Assembly (NCBI RefSeq): GCF_030253575.1
Contig: NC_080558.1
Span: 7,388,001-7,452,000, forward strand
Length of the DNA stretch: 64,000 nucleotides
From: Rhododendron vialii
Taxonomy: Eukaryota > Streptophyta > Magnoliopsida > Ericales > Ericaceae
Direction of reading: 5' to 3'
The translations under genes and the position numbers were made by a program. The notes beneath the pieces were generated by a model. That model made no database searches. It was not told where the DNA came from and worked only from the letters and a program-made list of their open reading frames with translations. This document shows positions 12,410 through 23,540 of this stretch, piece after piece (position 1 is the stretch's first letter; every line of letters starts with the position of its first letter).

Positions 12410-12560
12410 TGAGCCAATTTACTGTACCTGTTCGGTGAATAAACAAATTCTGTTCGGGCAATTTAAGCTTTCTGCAATATAAAATGTAAGCTTAGTACAG
12501 ATATCATACTTTTATAACTATAGATATCATACTTTTAAGCTCTCTGCAATATAAAATGTG

Positions 12561-13560
12561 AAAAGTCTATGAGTACATACACGTAGATACATGCATCTCG
12601 TACATAAGCATTTTGAACACATATGAAGTCCTAGAAAAATAATCCGAACCGCTCATTTGCATCTAAAGAGCATGTGCGAAACTATTTCCGGTTTGGATCA
12701 ATATTGACTAATGGAATAGTGAATACTTAATCAAGGAAAGCCCCGTGTGTAATATTAACGTGTGGTACGTTGTTGAGGTATTGTTGGGACACAGGACCAC
12801 TCAACAATTTTCCCCAAGGACTGAATTGTCCACTCACTAGTTGCACTCTGTGAGCTTTGTTCCACTACCAATAACTGTGCGTTTGACGCTTTAGTAATCG
12901 CCTACGCTCGCGCTCTCAATCCTCGCACTGACGAATTTTAATTGTTAGAGAAAGTTTTTGGGAAACGCTTTCACGCTCGCACTTCCGAACCCGTATCCGC
13001 CCGCACTTCATGTGACTTGGGTTTCAGTTTGAACGAGCTTGTGTGGAAGAGATCTTGTCAATATGGGACCATAACCTCGAAATAAAGCAAAATTGTTTGT
13101 CAAAGATTGAGGAAAAAAGAAGCCAGTTTGATGAGCCCCATACGTCTACAATTCTTTGGCGTGTTCAATGCCATATGGGCAACCGGCAAGCCCAACAATC
13201 AAACAAGAAGTAAAGAAGATACAGTATAAAAAAAAGACTGGAAATAAAAGGACATGGCCAGGGTATATATGACGCATTCAATGATCACATTAGCGTTTGA
13301 AAATAAGGTGTTTTGTTACAAGAGATGTTTTCTGAAAGTGCTTTCGAAGATATCAAACATTTTTTTAGAGGTCGAAACTCATTGAACATTCTGCAAATCG
13401 AAAATCTACACTCTTTCTCCACAATCTAAGGCTACAAACGAGCTGAACGGCTCAAGACTCGGCTCGAGAAAAGCTATCCAAGCTCTACTCGGATGCTAAA
13501 CAAACAAGTTCGAGCCTAGCAATTTCGCATTCTCTTCTTAAACATATGGCTCTTCTCACC
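12561..13560. other. Spacer between DUF247-2 and peptide gene 1
   Basis: No gene recognised. Around 13430-13540 is a degraded hAT-like end (AAGGCTACAAACGAGCTGAAC and ACTCGGCTCGAG motifs). The last bases before 13560 are already the conserved upstream region of the peptide gene. Confidence 0.45.
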
Positions 13561-13656
13561 CATGCATTGAACTTGGGCGTTGACCCAAAAGTCCAAGTCT
13601 TCTTGGGGGCAGGTGCATTAAATTCGTAGAAAATGGGTGTCATACATTTTTTGGGC

Positions 13657-13663
13657 TATAAAA
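13657..13663 (+). promoter_or_regulatory. TATA box of secreted-peptide gene 1
   Basis: TATAAAA in the context GGGCTATAAAAGGGTGAACC, 40 bp before the last base preceding the ATG. The same box and spacing occur at the other peptide genes. About 70 bp further up is a conserved block, GGCGTTGACCCAAAAGTCC, which includes a W-box-like TTGACC. Confidence 0.7.
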
Positions 13664-13702
13664 GGGTGAACCCTACCTGCCCTTTCCCTATACCCAGGGA
13701 AA

Positions 13703-14576
13703 ATGGGTTTAAGTAAGCTTTTTGTTGTTTTGCAAGTCCTTTTGATCTCTGTCATTCTCTTGGCTTTTCAAGTGGCTGCTAGGGAACTGGTCGAGACTTC
13801 TAGTGCTCTAAATCCTTGTAAGTTTACATAACCCACAAGTTAGCCGATCAGCGGTTAAGGCCTACAATTTAGGATTTCGACCCCTTTTAGGTTTTACATT
13901 CGAAACCTCCAACATTATTTCCGAGTTGGTTTCATCTACTTTGGAATTATTTTAGTAAAGGCATATTATTTTTGAGTTTAAAAATTGCATGTAGTTTCGT
14001 AAGGGACCAACTTTGTGGAACGAAAGGAGTACAATTGATCATGCTATTCACAGTCAATTAAGTTGTCAAAAAAACAAGAAGAATATTTAAAAAAAAAAAA
14101 AGTTTCCAATACAATATTTTAAACATTTTTCAAGGCAAACACATAGAAAATTGTGTTTGTTTTTTGGTCATTTTTTTTTTGTCTTATTGACAGTCTATTG
14201 GGTTGTTATTAGCATTTTTTAATTACAATATGCCAAAATTTCATGGCAATACTTTGGTGATTAATCAACCATTTAAATTTACTTCTTTTGGATTGGCGAA
14301 AGTCAATTTTTTTGTTTTTTTGATCCGCAAGTCAGTTTGTTAGAATAGTTAAATTTACACATTGGAGAAGGAATTGAATTACTAACCTCCTTTCTCATAT
14401 ATAGCAGCATCCCTGATGCCGTTGGGCTAAAGACCGCTTAGAAAGCCTTTAAATTATTATTATGAATATTTTGGGACTGAGATTAACATGTAGTTTGTGC
14501 TTTCTAAATAACAGACCATAAGATGGACAGAAAGCTGATCAAGAATCCAGATAATCCATGGGGCCACAATCCCTAG
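13703..14576 (+). CDS. Small secreted peptide 1 (two exons)
   Basis: Exon 1 is 13703-13817 and exon 2 is 14515-14576. The donor is CCTTgtaagttt and the acceptor ataacagACC. The spliced product is 58 residues. Residues 1-26 are a clear signal peptide (hydrophobic core VVLQVLLISVILLAF, then VAA before the likely cleavage). The mature part of about 32 residues starts RELV, contains LNPYHKMDRKL across the splice junction, and ends DNPWGHNP. It has no cysteine. Exon lengths (115 and 62) keep frame only when spliced; an unspliced message would stop six bases beyond the donor region. AATAAA lies at 14780-14785. I do not recognise the family. The short, cysteine-free, His/Asn/Pro-rich C terminus resembles plant peptide signals in style only. 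Confidence 0.78.
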
Positions 14577-15235
14577 ACATGGATGTTTTGCCTCAATGAC
14601 TCGAGAGCTTAATTAATTAATTCGAGACAAAGGGTTGGCTTGGTGATTAAGATGTCCCGAGGCGATCGATGCTCGCACTTGAATCTCACTACTGCAAGTT
14701 AGCTAGTACTATTTTTCTTTTTTCTTTTTTCTTTTTTTTTTCAATTCTCCTCCTATCAGTTGTAAAAACGTGGAATTAAAATAAAGTTGTTTGTGAATTG
14801 TTGCGAAACATGCATACTTTGGTCCAAATATTGCACCCTCGTGGTTTGGTTCTTCTTGATGTGATACAAACAAAGATATAACTGGATCAACCCAAGGGGT
14901 TGGCCTGGGGTCTACGCTTGAAAGTTAGGGATTCAATTTCTTGTTTCAGGTTTAAAACTTCATATGAAAGTTAGGGATTCAATTTCTTGTTTCAGGTTTA
15001 AAACTTCATAAGTGCTATCAGTTCTTTTAGGGTTAGCTTATACTGATTGAGCTCCTGTTTTAATTGGGCTCTTAGCAAATAGAAGGTGAGATTGGGCCCC
15101 TCAGAATTGATTAAAGTGCGTGTAAGCTGGTCGAGATTCTTGAGTTATCGAGAAAAAGAAGATATAATACAGAGTAATTAACTAGGCGAGTTTCATTGAA
15201 AAGACTTATCCAAAAGAGGTTGGTAAAAAATTACC
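14577..15235 (+). other. 3' region of peptide gene 1 and spacer
   Basis: The 3' UTR holds a tRNA-SINE-like piece conserved in peptide gene 2 (GGTTGGCTTGGTGATTAAGA then CACTTGAATCTCACTACTGC). Farther on, the 35 bp around 14930-14965 is repeated directly at 14967-15010. No further gene is seen. Confidence 0.5.
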
Positions 15236-15985
15236 CTCTTTTTTTAATCAACAAATTTCATTCCAAAAAGCCTAACTGCACTTCTATGAAATAATCATAA
15301 CAATCAGTAAGAACTAAATTTACTGAAAACTAGGAAACGAGCAAAACCATAAATGGGCATACAAGCTCAAAGACGCATTACTGCCAAAGTAGACCAACAC
15401 GATGCGACGTATGGTCTATTCGAGAATCAGTAAATGAGCAACCCAGAGCTCAAACCATTGGATCGGTCCTTTAAATGGCTAATGTTGGCATTCATGGCGC
15501 AAGGGACGAATCCCTCGTAGCTGCAAAGGGATGCTCCAGTGCGAGTTCCTGTTGGCACTTTGAAACTTCGGGCGCGGTAGACAACCCACAACAAGCCAGC
15601 CCACCTTGCACCCGGAAACACCAAACAAACCCTACCGTTATTACCCACCATCCACCGGATCTGGGGGAGACCCAGACCGGAAACCCACCGGATCTTGGGA
15701 AACCCAAATCGGTAACACATCCGGACCTCACTGGAGGAGAAGGAAACAGAAAAGCAGAAAACTTACAACCCGTGCGCCTTCACCACCGTTATTGTGCAAA
15801 TCCCCACGCCGCACCACCTCCTGAAACCAAGCTCCACCTCTGAACGCAAACCATTAGATCTGGAAGGCCCAGAGGGAACCGAGGTCGAGTGGGGCCTCCG
15901 GCCATGGTCCCTCCGCCGGCAACACTACACAGGAACCTCCCCCCAAACCCTGTAGACGGCGCTTGAGTCTAAGTTAGAGAGAGAG
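15236..15985 (-). mobile_element. LINE-derived non-coding retroposon
   Basis: Read on the minus strand, this GC-richer segment ends in AATGAAATTTGTTGATTAAA plus a poly(A) run (15236-15247 on +), the usual 3' end of plant LINE copies. The 5' part has untranslated-leader-like CTCT runs and GGTCTCCCCCAGATCCGGTG, shared with the retroposon at 21033. No reverse transcriptase is present. Open frames of about 97-122 codons on both strands look accidental. Confidence 0.55.
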
Positions 15986-16175
15986 AAAGTCTAAGATGCG
16001 TGCTTCGTTTAGATGTGCTAATTAGAAAAATTATTAACTAGTTTAGCCAGTTTCATACATCAAATGGATATATATATATTAACATGTGTTCCGCTGAGAA
16101 AAAACGTGAGAAAAGAAGAATTGGGATGCAATAGCCTTCTAGCCTGAATATCCAATATCCAACAATTTGTATCTT

Positions 16176-16546
16176 TATTTTATTTTATTTTATTGAACTG
16201 GCATTAAAGAAACAACAAAAACTAATACATAGTCCTAGGGAACTCCCCTAGCGTCATCAAGATGATTTGATTCAAATAGTTCGGAATCGACTGAATAATA
16301 AAGAAATTATGATCACTACTACTAAGGTTAGCTCTTGTAATAGCATCCGCACTTCGGTTACTCTCTTGATAGACATGACAGACTTCTGCCTTAAGCCGGT
16401 CTAGCAACACCCTGCAATCAAAGAGCATGTTACTGAATTCATGGTTACACAACACTTTCTATTTGAGGAGTTGCACCAATGTCAAGGAGTCGGTTTCTAC
16501 AAGAATACCGATCAAATTTCGCTCCCAGGCAAGTTGCAAACCGTCC
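16176..16546 (-). mobile_element. 5'-truncated LINE fragment with RNase H coding
   Basis: A perfect 16 bp target duplication CAACAATTTGTATCTT (16160-16175 and 16547-16562) encloses a minus-strand LINE 3' end with an A-rich tail (TATTTTATTTTATTTTATT on +). The minus strand encodes the end of an RNase H-like domain, with the typical VYQESNRSADAITR motif, broken by stops further upstream. A textbook 5'-truncated insertion. Confidence 0.85.
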
Positions 16547-16667
16547 CAACAATTTGTATCTTGCTAACTCGGTATTCGGCCTAATCAACTGACTACTTTA
16601 GGCTGTGAGGCCGAAGCGAGAATTTTTGGTTGGAAGGGGCAAAACTATAGCTAAAATTTAACATTTG

Positions 16668-17071
16668 GGCTCCGTTTGTTTTGATGTAAAATGTTTTCCA
16701 TGTAAAATATTTTTTCTGAAAACAAATTTGAAACTTTTTATTTTCTGGTGTTTGGTTGGCGCTTGAAAATATTTTTAGAAATTGACAAAAAACAAATTTG
16801 AAACTTTTTATTTTCTAGTGTTTGGTTGGCGCTTGAAAATATTTTTAGAAATTGACAAAATAGTTGGGGGGGGGGGGGCACTTAATCGGTGGAGAGATCT
16901 GAAAATATTGAAATTAAACGTGGGTCAGGACCGATGATCAAGGAAACTGAACCATGAAAATTACAGTAGAGTGTTGCGGGTTCATTTCGAAAAATAACTT
17001 ACGGAAGATTTAAGGATAAGTCATTTTAATCTAATTAATGAAAAATATTTTACTCCCAAACAAACGGAGCC
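16668..17071. mobile_element. MITE with GGCTCCGTTTG termini
   Basis: Terminal inverted repeat GGCTCCGTTTGTTT at 16668 and its complement AAACAAACGGAGCC ending at 17071. A 60 bp internal stretch is repeated directly (about 16720-16785 and 16790-16850), and a G run of about 12 lies near 16865. The same family recurs at about 30050-30399. Confidence 0.7.
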
Positions 17072-18269
17072 TTCGAGAATCACTGGAGTGCGTTTATTGC
17101 AAATAGCTCTTCAACTAGGCATGTTATCACGGTACAAAAGCTATATTTGGCATGAAATTATATATACTACCTCCCTAAGAGATGCTCTAAGTGGGTTGAA
17201 TTAAGTAAATCAAGAGTGGATGGATACCGTGGATTTGAATGAGTTTGTACATATCTATGGTCCAGTAATCACACAGGCATGCAAGGATTCCCAATACACG
17301 ATCGTGAAACTCTAAGATTGTCTCCAACCCATCTCCGAAGGACCGAAACTTCAAAAGGGAAGAATGGTTGTTACAAAATTACAAAATATAAAAGGCAAAA
17401 TTTTAAAAATGGCCCCTCTAGTTTGCACGAGTTCTCATTTTCGTCCCTCTATTATTAATTGTATCAATTTTAACCCTATAATTTTCATTCCATCTCAATT
17501 TCGTCCTTCTCCCTGACGCCGTCCATGAAACAAACGGGAATTGAAGGGCAAAATTATCATTTTCTCTCACAGAAGGACCAAATTGAAATTTTATGCAAAC
17601 CAGATGGATTATTTTTAAAATTTTACATTTTACTTTCGTTTTTTGCAAATAAAATAAAGACCATAAGTGTCACGCCCCGCCCCGCAAACGGCACCCAATG
17701 TGGGCCCGAGTCGACGCGACCACGTGACATTCCACACCAAAACCGAACCACACCTCACAACCTGTCAGAATAACACCCAGCGGAAGACTTATCACCTTAA
17801 CATAAAAATGAGTCGACGTATCGACCAACCAACCACGATCTCGCACAACTAAACAACAATATAGTTTTACAATACTTTAAAAATTTTACACTTTAATACA
17901 TCCACCAACGACTTATTTATAACTTACATAAATCAACTTTTTAGTTTACTACCTACAACCAACTCGTTCATCCACATCATCTAATGCTAGCCCAAACACT
18001 TCTCAACACGATGACCGGTAGTGGACCCACTCTACGCAACCTGCTACCTGGCAGACCAAAAAGGAAAGCCAGAGTGTGTGAGATATAGAAATGCTCAACA
18101 AAATATAGCAACAACCGAATAAATAACAACCAAAATATAAATTCTCAACATATCTGGGATACTTAAATGTACGTAACAGATATAATCACCACATTCTCCA
18201 ATTACAACATAACAGTAATATCCAACAGCTAAAAAGATAATCTCAACTTGTCAACAGTTTATCAAGAAA

Positions 18270-18475
18270 TTAAGAGCAACACCGGGCACATAGCCAATAA
18301 TCTAAGGCATAAAGCCTTTTGGCATTAAGCCAATCACCGGGCACACAGCCAATAGTTTAAGGCATAAAGCCATATGGCATAAAGCCAATCACCGGGCACA
18401 CAGCCAATAATTTAAGGCATAAAAGCCTTTTGGCATAAAGCCAATCACCGGGCACTAAGCCAACATTCAAGTTCA
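18270..18475. repeat. Three-copy tandem repeat, about 64 bp unit
   Basis: Units begin CACCGGGCACACAGCCAATA and contain TTTAAGGCATAAAGCC and GGCATAAAGCCAATCA. Three nearly full units plus a partial one lie within the solo LTR. Confidence 0.85.
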
Positions 18476-19901
18476 ATTCAATATAGAACAACATCTATGA
18501 ATCAAACTCTCACATATCATAAGCTAAGCAACAATAGTATGATATACATTCACCATTACAGCAATATCTCATTAAAGATAACCATATCAGACACACTCAC
18601 CTTTGCATCGACCGAGATATACACCAAACTTACGATTTCGGCACCTCCTATTTGACCGGCTTGTTACCTAGCCACAAGCTACCATATCAGCATATGAATC
18701 CCTTGGAATGTTTAAGTAAATATATGATACACCCCATAATACATTCACCATGCTAACAAGTGTCAAATGAGGTTAACAATGCCACCAACACCCCTAAACC
18801 ATTTAACAATCATTTGATACCAAATTATAAAACTAATAAGGTATTAGACAATACCCAACGAATACAAATATGTCCATCTTAAGGCTTAGAAGTGCCCCCA
18901 ATTCAACGTAAGAGTATAAATATGATATAACTCTTAAAATCGATTTGAAACCATGACCATCCTGTTGTATTTCGACCATAACTTCTTATAGGGTTAAAAC
19001 CAGATTATGAAACCACCACCATTAGAAAGTACACCTCCGGTACATGAATTTTGATATAAAATTTGTCCTAAACAGAGTCTGAATGACCAAGATACGCTCA
19101 AATGAAGTTACATATCTAAAGCAGAATTCACAGTTTTCAGCAGAACAGTCTGCGATCGAAAGCTCATTAAAAATCACATACTCAATATTTTCCAATAATT
19201 CCAACACCAAAACATCACCAATTGATCCATGTTTAAGACTCATGAGAACCCATGTCCACCCAGCATGCTTAAACTCAAGCCAAAAGCTGTCCAGAATTTC
19301 AGAAGTACCAAAACCTGAACTTTAATTCAAAAACTGCTATAATCTAGAAAGAACCACGACACAACCCATGCATATTCAGAAAGATATACGAGTCTAGTTT
19401 CGGAATCAAGAAACGGTGCGTAAAACCGATACCCGAGCAAGAAGTTATGCCCGTTTTTCCAACACGTGTCTGTGCTGTCTGCACAGACGCGAATCAGACA
19501 CCAGTTCAGTCCACGAATTTTGTAGGCCAAACCACTTCGAGTTATTTTCTGAAAATTTAACACGATGCAATAGACTCACAGATGAACCTTCAGGATTTTT
19601 TTCAAGAATTTATAAAATTTCTAGGTACCTTGAATAAATTCGTCAAAAACAGAACAGTTTCAATTTGATTCAACACAGTTATGCATATTCATATCATACC
19701 CCGAATTTTCTGAAATTAAACCCAATTCCAACCTCAAAAACCCTTCTCCCATGAATTCAATTCACCTCTAACTAGATGCCAGGTAGGGAATTGAACAACA
19801 AAATCATAAATTCAAGTAAAGAAGATCATGAATTACCTTACAAAGTTTCCAATTCAACCTAGCTCTCACTTCCCCTTTCTCTTCTCCTTCTTCCACCGGC
19901 T

Positions 19902-19904
<3 letters not shown>

Positions 19905-19957
<53 letters not shown>
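19905..19957. repeat. (CT)n microsatellite
   Basis: About 26 uninterrupted CT dinucleotides. The open frames crossing it on both strands only reflect the repeat. Confidence 0.95.
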
Positions 19958-19959
<2 letters not shown>

Positions 19960-21032
19960 GTTGGAACCTCTCCTGATGGGTTTTCTTTCTTTTCTTTTGT
20001 TTTAAAAAGAAACACACACACACCACCTCACACAAACACACGGCACACATGCACCACTCTAATAAAAAAAAATCGCACTTTAGTCCTTTAGGTTATTAAG
20101 TATAACATTTAAGCACCTCAATTAAAAAGGATGTTACAATAAGTAATGTATTTGACAACTGAATTATTTTTTATTGGGTAATCAAACTATATTGAAAAAT
20201 TTATATTTCATTACACATTACAAAAATATTAGAAAATGCACAAATCAACCCCTTAGCTCATGTCTTTGTATCATGTTCTTATAATCTTCTTATTTTTTCA
20301 CCCAATTAAAAAAATGTTTAAAATCTGTGTTTATTTGTTATATGAGTGATCTTATGAGTAAGTCCCAAAATAAATACACTTATACCCATATTTTAATGTA
20401 TTTGATCTCTTAATATTTAATAGTGTTTCATTGCTTAATTAAACACAATTACAAGATTTCTAAATACTACTGAACAACTTTTTCTTTTTAATCATGTGAC
20501 AAAAAAAATAACGATAGTGAAAATTCAATTGAAAAAAAAAATACAAGACCAAGACAATTAACATAAGAGTTGTTTTTCGAATTTTCTCATATTTTTTGTG
20601 ATGTATATAATAAAAACTTTACAAAATTTCAACATATTTTTTATTATTCAATATAAAATGAGATGAGAAATATATTATATATGATGTATTTTAAATTTAT
20701 GTATAAAAACAAAAGTAAAAAATAAAATTATAGAAATAGTCCCTCTAGTTTGCATGAAATCTCAATTTAGTCCTTCTGTGAGGAGAAATGACAATTTTGT
20801 CCTCCAATTCCGTTTGTTTCATTAACGCCATAAGCGAGAGGGACGAAATTGAGACAGAATGCAAATTATAGGACTAAAAGTAACACAATTGATACTAGAG
20901 GGACAAAAATGAAAATTCATGCAAACTAAAGGGACTATTTATAAAAATTTCCCAATATAAAATGGAAAGGCTCCAAACCATCACCATTTTGGGCCTCCAA
21001 AATCGAGACAGAAGTTTGAGTTCCATATATGG

Positions 21033-21970
21033 AATCTCAACTAAGTCTCCCTTTCTCTCTCTAGAGCCGCTCTCCCTTCTCTCTAAACTTTTCCAGCTCC
21101 TAGGCTTTTCCGTTGGGGGGAGGGGCTGCCGCCCCCCTCCTCTCCCTCCTTCCTCCCCCTTTTTCCCCTAATCCCCTCCTCCTTCCGGCCCTTTCTACTG
21201 TTTCTCACCTCTCCGTTCTCAGTTTCGTCCTCTGTTGAACTCGGCGCTTGGACTCCGGCCATGGCCTGTGGGTTTCTCTGTTCGGTTCTTGCGGTGGAGA
21301 CTCAGATCTGGTAGCTGGTAGTCGGTGAGGGGTTCAAATAAGGTGAGGTGTTTTGGAGTTAGGGTTTTCGACGATTTTTTCGACGATTTTTTCGTCTCCT
21401 CTACCGGCTGGTTTTCAGTCCGGTTGTGTACCGATTTTGGGTTTCCCCCGGATCTGGTGAGGTAGTGGTGGTGGGCAAATAATCTTTTTTTTTCGTTCTT
21501 GTTCTGGTTTGGTTTGTGGATGGGTTTCATCGGATAATCTGCCTAGCGGTTACCAGTCGAGCAGTCCATGGAACCGGAAGGCTGCCTATTTGGGTGATTT
21601 CCGTCGAGGGCCGGCTTGCGCTAGCGAAGACGGTTGTAGGTCAGGGGCGAAGGAGGTTTTGGTCTCCGACCATCGAGCTTCTCTTTTCAGTCGACAAATG
21701 TTAGGATTAGATTCTTTTTCGCTTGAGATCTGTTGGTTGTTTTCTGATTACATCTGTTTTCATTGTTTAATGGTTTGTACTGGGATGTCGTTTCGATTTT
21801 CTTTCTGCCTAGTCCCGGACGGGATTCTCATGTCGGCACCTAGTGCTGATTTGCTTTTGCAGGGTGTCCGTTAATCCCGGAGTAGGTAGTTTTGGTGCAT
21901 TCCTGTATTTGCGATGTAATCTTCGCCTTCGGGCTTATGAAATGATATTGACATTTTCAAAAAAAAAAAA
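21033..21970 (+). mobile_element. LINE-derived non-coding retroposon
   Basis: A GC-rich, transcript-like segment interrupts the MITE copy (the break is GTTCCATATATGGAA on the left, ATATATATGGAAACTC on the right, giving an approximate TATATGGAA duplication). It ends TTCGGGCTTATGAAATGATA, then a poly(A) run at 21958-21970, as LINE copies do. The 5' half is CTCT-rich leader-like sequence. It shares GGTTTCCCCCGGATCTGGTG with 15236-15985. No reverse transcriptase is seen. Confidence 0.6.
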
Positions 21971-22119
21971 TATGTATATATATGGAAACTCTCTCACAAA
22001 ATGGATTTATGTTAATTGCAAATAGCTCAATATACCTAGATTCGATGTATAAAAAATGATAGCATTTGAAAGGTACCGAAAATAGCTTCAAAATGCAATC
22101 CATCTTTGATATATCAAAA

Positions 22120-23101
22120 GGATAGAGATAATGCCACGATCTAAAACTCTCACTCTCTTGCCACGACAAAAACTATGAAATGCATTATTTGCCCCGTTGA
22201 ATGCCGTCGGCCAGTTTCACTAACTCGACAACTCTATCACTCATTGCCCCTCTAATTATCTTTTCTCTAAACTGATAGTGTTTACTTCTTTTTTTGAAAA
22301 GCATTTTTGAAAAGATTTATTCTACTTCCAATTATTTCTCTCTCTTTCTATCTCTCTCCACTTATTACCCCTACTACTTTTTCAATTTTTTTTTAAAAGA
22401 GTTCCAAACAAAGCATGAATCTTTTGAATCTCTATAATTATCGTCAACTAGATCATCGAATCATCGACATCACGAAACAAACACTATATCTATGAGTTTG
22501 AGTCCTCATCGTTGCTTTGCTCCCAAGATTACCTTCCTCTAAAATGGAATTGTTGTCGACTGTAGGTGACTATAAATCAAATTTCCCTCGTTTCGGTCTG
22601 ATTCTCTTATTTGAAAGTATACTATGTAAAAATTAGGTAGAATCTCAAGGCATTTGAGAACAAGACTGCGCATGGTACTAGACTACGAGTGCTATCATTT
22701 GACACCCATCAGTGTATGTATCACGCAAGGACTTGCAACGAGCGGCAATCAAACGGGTAAGAAAATTTTTAGGCGGAGATGTCAATCGTTGGTCTGGATC
22801 TGTAGAAATAGTAAAAAAACATGTAGAGTGAGAAAAGAAGAAGAAGAAGAGAGGTGGGTTGGGGAGAAATGGTGTGTAGAGAGAGTGAGAGAGTCAAATA
22901 TAGAAGAAGAGAGAGGAAAAAAGAGTGGTTACGTGGAGGAAGGGCATTTTTTCTCCATTGTACTCCTGTAGATTGTTTGAGAGAATAGCAGACGGGGGAG
23001 AGAGAGGCTTGCTGGGTCAAAATGAGTGGAAGGGGTAAATAAGGCATTCACTAGTTTTTGTTGTGGCAGGAGAGTTTTAGATCGTGGCATTATCCCCTTC
23101 C
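22120..23101. mobile_element. TIR element with 8 bp target duplication
   Basis: Inverted ends GGATAGAGATAATGCCACG and, on the complement, GGAAGGGGATAATGCCACG, matching for about 65 bp. Flanked by TATCAAAA at 22112-22119 and 23102-23109. The uninterrupted sister copies at about 26070 and 50945 show the empty site. Size and 8 bp duplication suit hAT. No transposase. Confidence 0.75.
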
Positions 23102-23320
23102 TATCAAAATCTATCCCAATAAAAATGTACAGATTTGGAGGGAAACTTGTGGTTTTAAAAGAAATGAATGTGTATTTGAAAAACATTGGAGAATTGGGAA
23201 TAGATTGTGTAAATAGTGTTGTGCTCCAAACATACTTTTTAAATAGAATACGACTTTTTGATTCTCCAAAATAAAGAAAGAGTGAGAGATGGATTGGAGA
23301 TGCTCTACGGGTTGGATATC

Positions 23321-23540
23321 TTGTCATCGGTTCCATTCCGGCGGCATTGACTATCAAAATTAAAGTCCTAGTCTTTTTAGGACGGAAGACAATTGAATTG
23401 GTAGAAAATGGATGCTAGCCAGTTTCGGCAGTAAAAGGAGAACCCTACATTCAGTGGAATTTGCCCGCATTCACATCTCACGCCTTGAGGATTTTTGCTA
23501 AGCATGAAAAGTGCTAAATCCTACATTCTGTGTCAAATAT
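23321..23540 (+). pseudogene. Relic of peptide-gene upstream region
   Basis: Resembles the upstream region of the other peptide relics (GGATATCTTGTCATCGGTTCC, GGTAGAAAATGGATGCTAGC, GCAGTAAAAGGAGAA in place of the TATA region, and the CTCACGCCTTGAGGATTTTTG stretch found at 26.66 and 51.33 kb). No exon 1 follows. Probably the remains of another peptide gene unit. Confidence 0.45.

Larger units (their letters stand above)
7151..12560 (+). repeat. Tandem duplication, unit 2 (contains DUF247-2)
   Basis: Direct repeat of 1470-7150. It lacks the 462 bp MITE of unit 1 but has a private insertion of about 250 bp near 10680-10930, just upstream of the DUF247 leader acceptor. Similarity ends about 12556, shortly after CTGCAATATAAAATG. 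Confidence 0.85.
17668..20138. mobile_element. Solo LTR, 2.47 kb
   Basis: Starts TGTCACGCCCCG and ends GGATGTTACA, with a perfect 5 bp duplication ATAAG at 17663-17667 and 20139-20143. There is no internal coding region or second LTR, so this is a solo LTR inside the MULE-type element. It contains three copies of a roughly 64 bp tandem repeat and a long CT microsatellite. No protein is encoded. Confidence 0.75.
17394..20953. mobile_element. MULE-type element with long terminal inverted repeats
   Basis: Inverted terminal repeats of about 260 bp (17394-17660 and 20690-20953) start GGCAAAATTTTAAAAATGGC and, on the complement, GGGAAATTTTTATAAATAGT. They are flanked by a perfect 9 bp duplication AATATAAAA at 17385-17393 and 20954-20962. 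Each terminal repeat is itself partly palindromic (CCCTCTAGTTTGCA at one end, TGCAAACTAGAGGG-like at the other). No transposase is seen. A solo LTR accounts for most of the interior. Confidence 0.8.
17310..23320. mobile_element. MITE with TCTCCAACCCATCT ends, split by nested insertions
   Basis: Pieces at 17310-17393, 20963-21033, about 21970-22119 and 23102-23320 together match the uninterrupted copies at 25795-26473 and 50665-51150. The ends are TGTCTCCAACCCATCT and the complement of AGATGGATTGGAGATGCTC. Three independent elements inserted into it, one of them itself invaded by an LTR element. Confidence 0.7.

Noticed and set aside
15475..15843. 122-codon plus-strand ORF, Pro/His-rich
   Set aside because: Inside a LINE-derived retroposon oriented the other way; composition is that of a GC-rich leader.
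19828..20091. 87-codon ORF with a Ser/Leu repeat
   Set aside because: Caused by the CT microsatellite in the solo LTR.
22654..23357. ORFs of 92-142 codons on both strands
   Set aside because: They cross the end of the TIR element and its flank, are AG/CT-rich and lack any motif.
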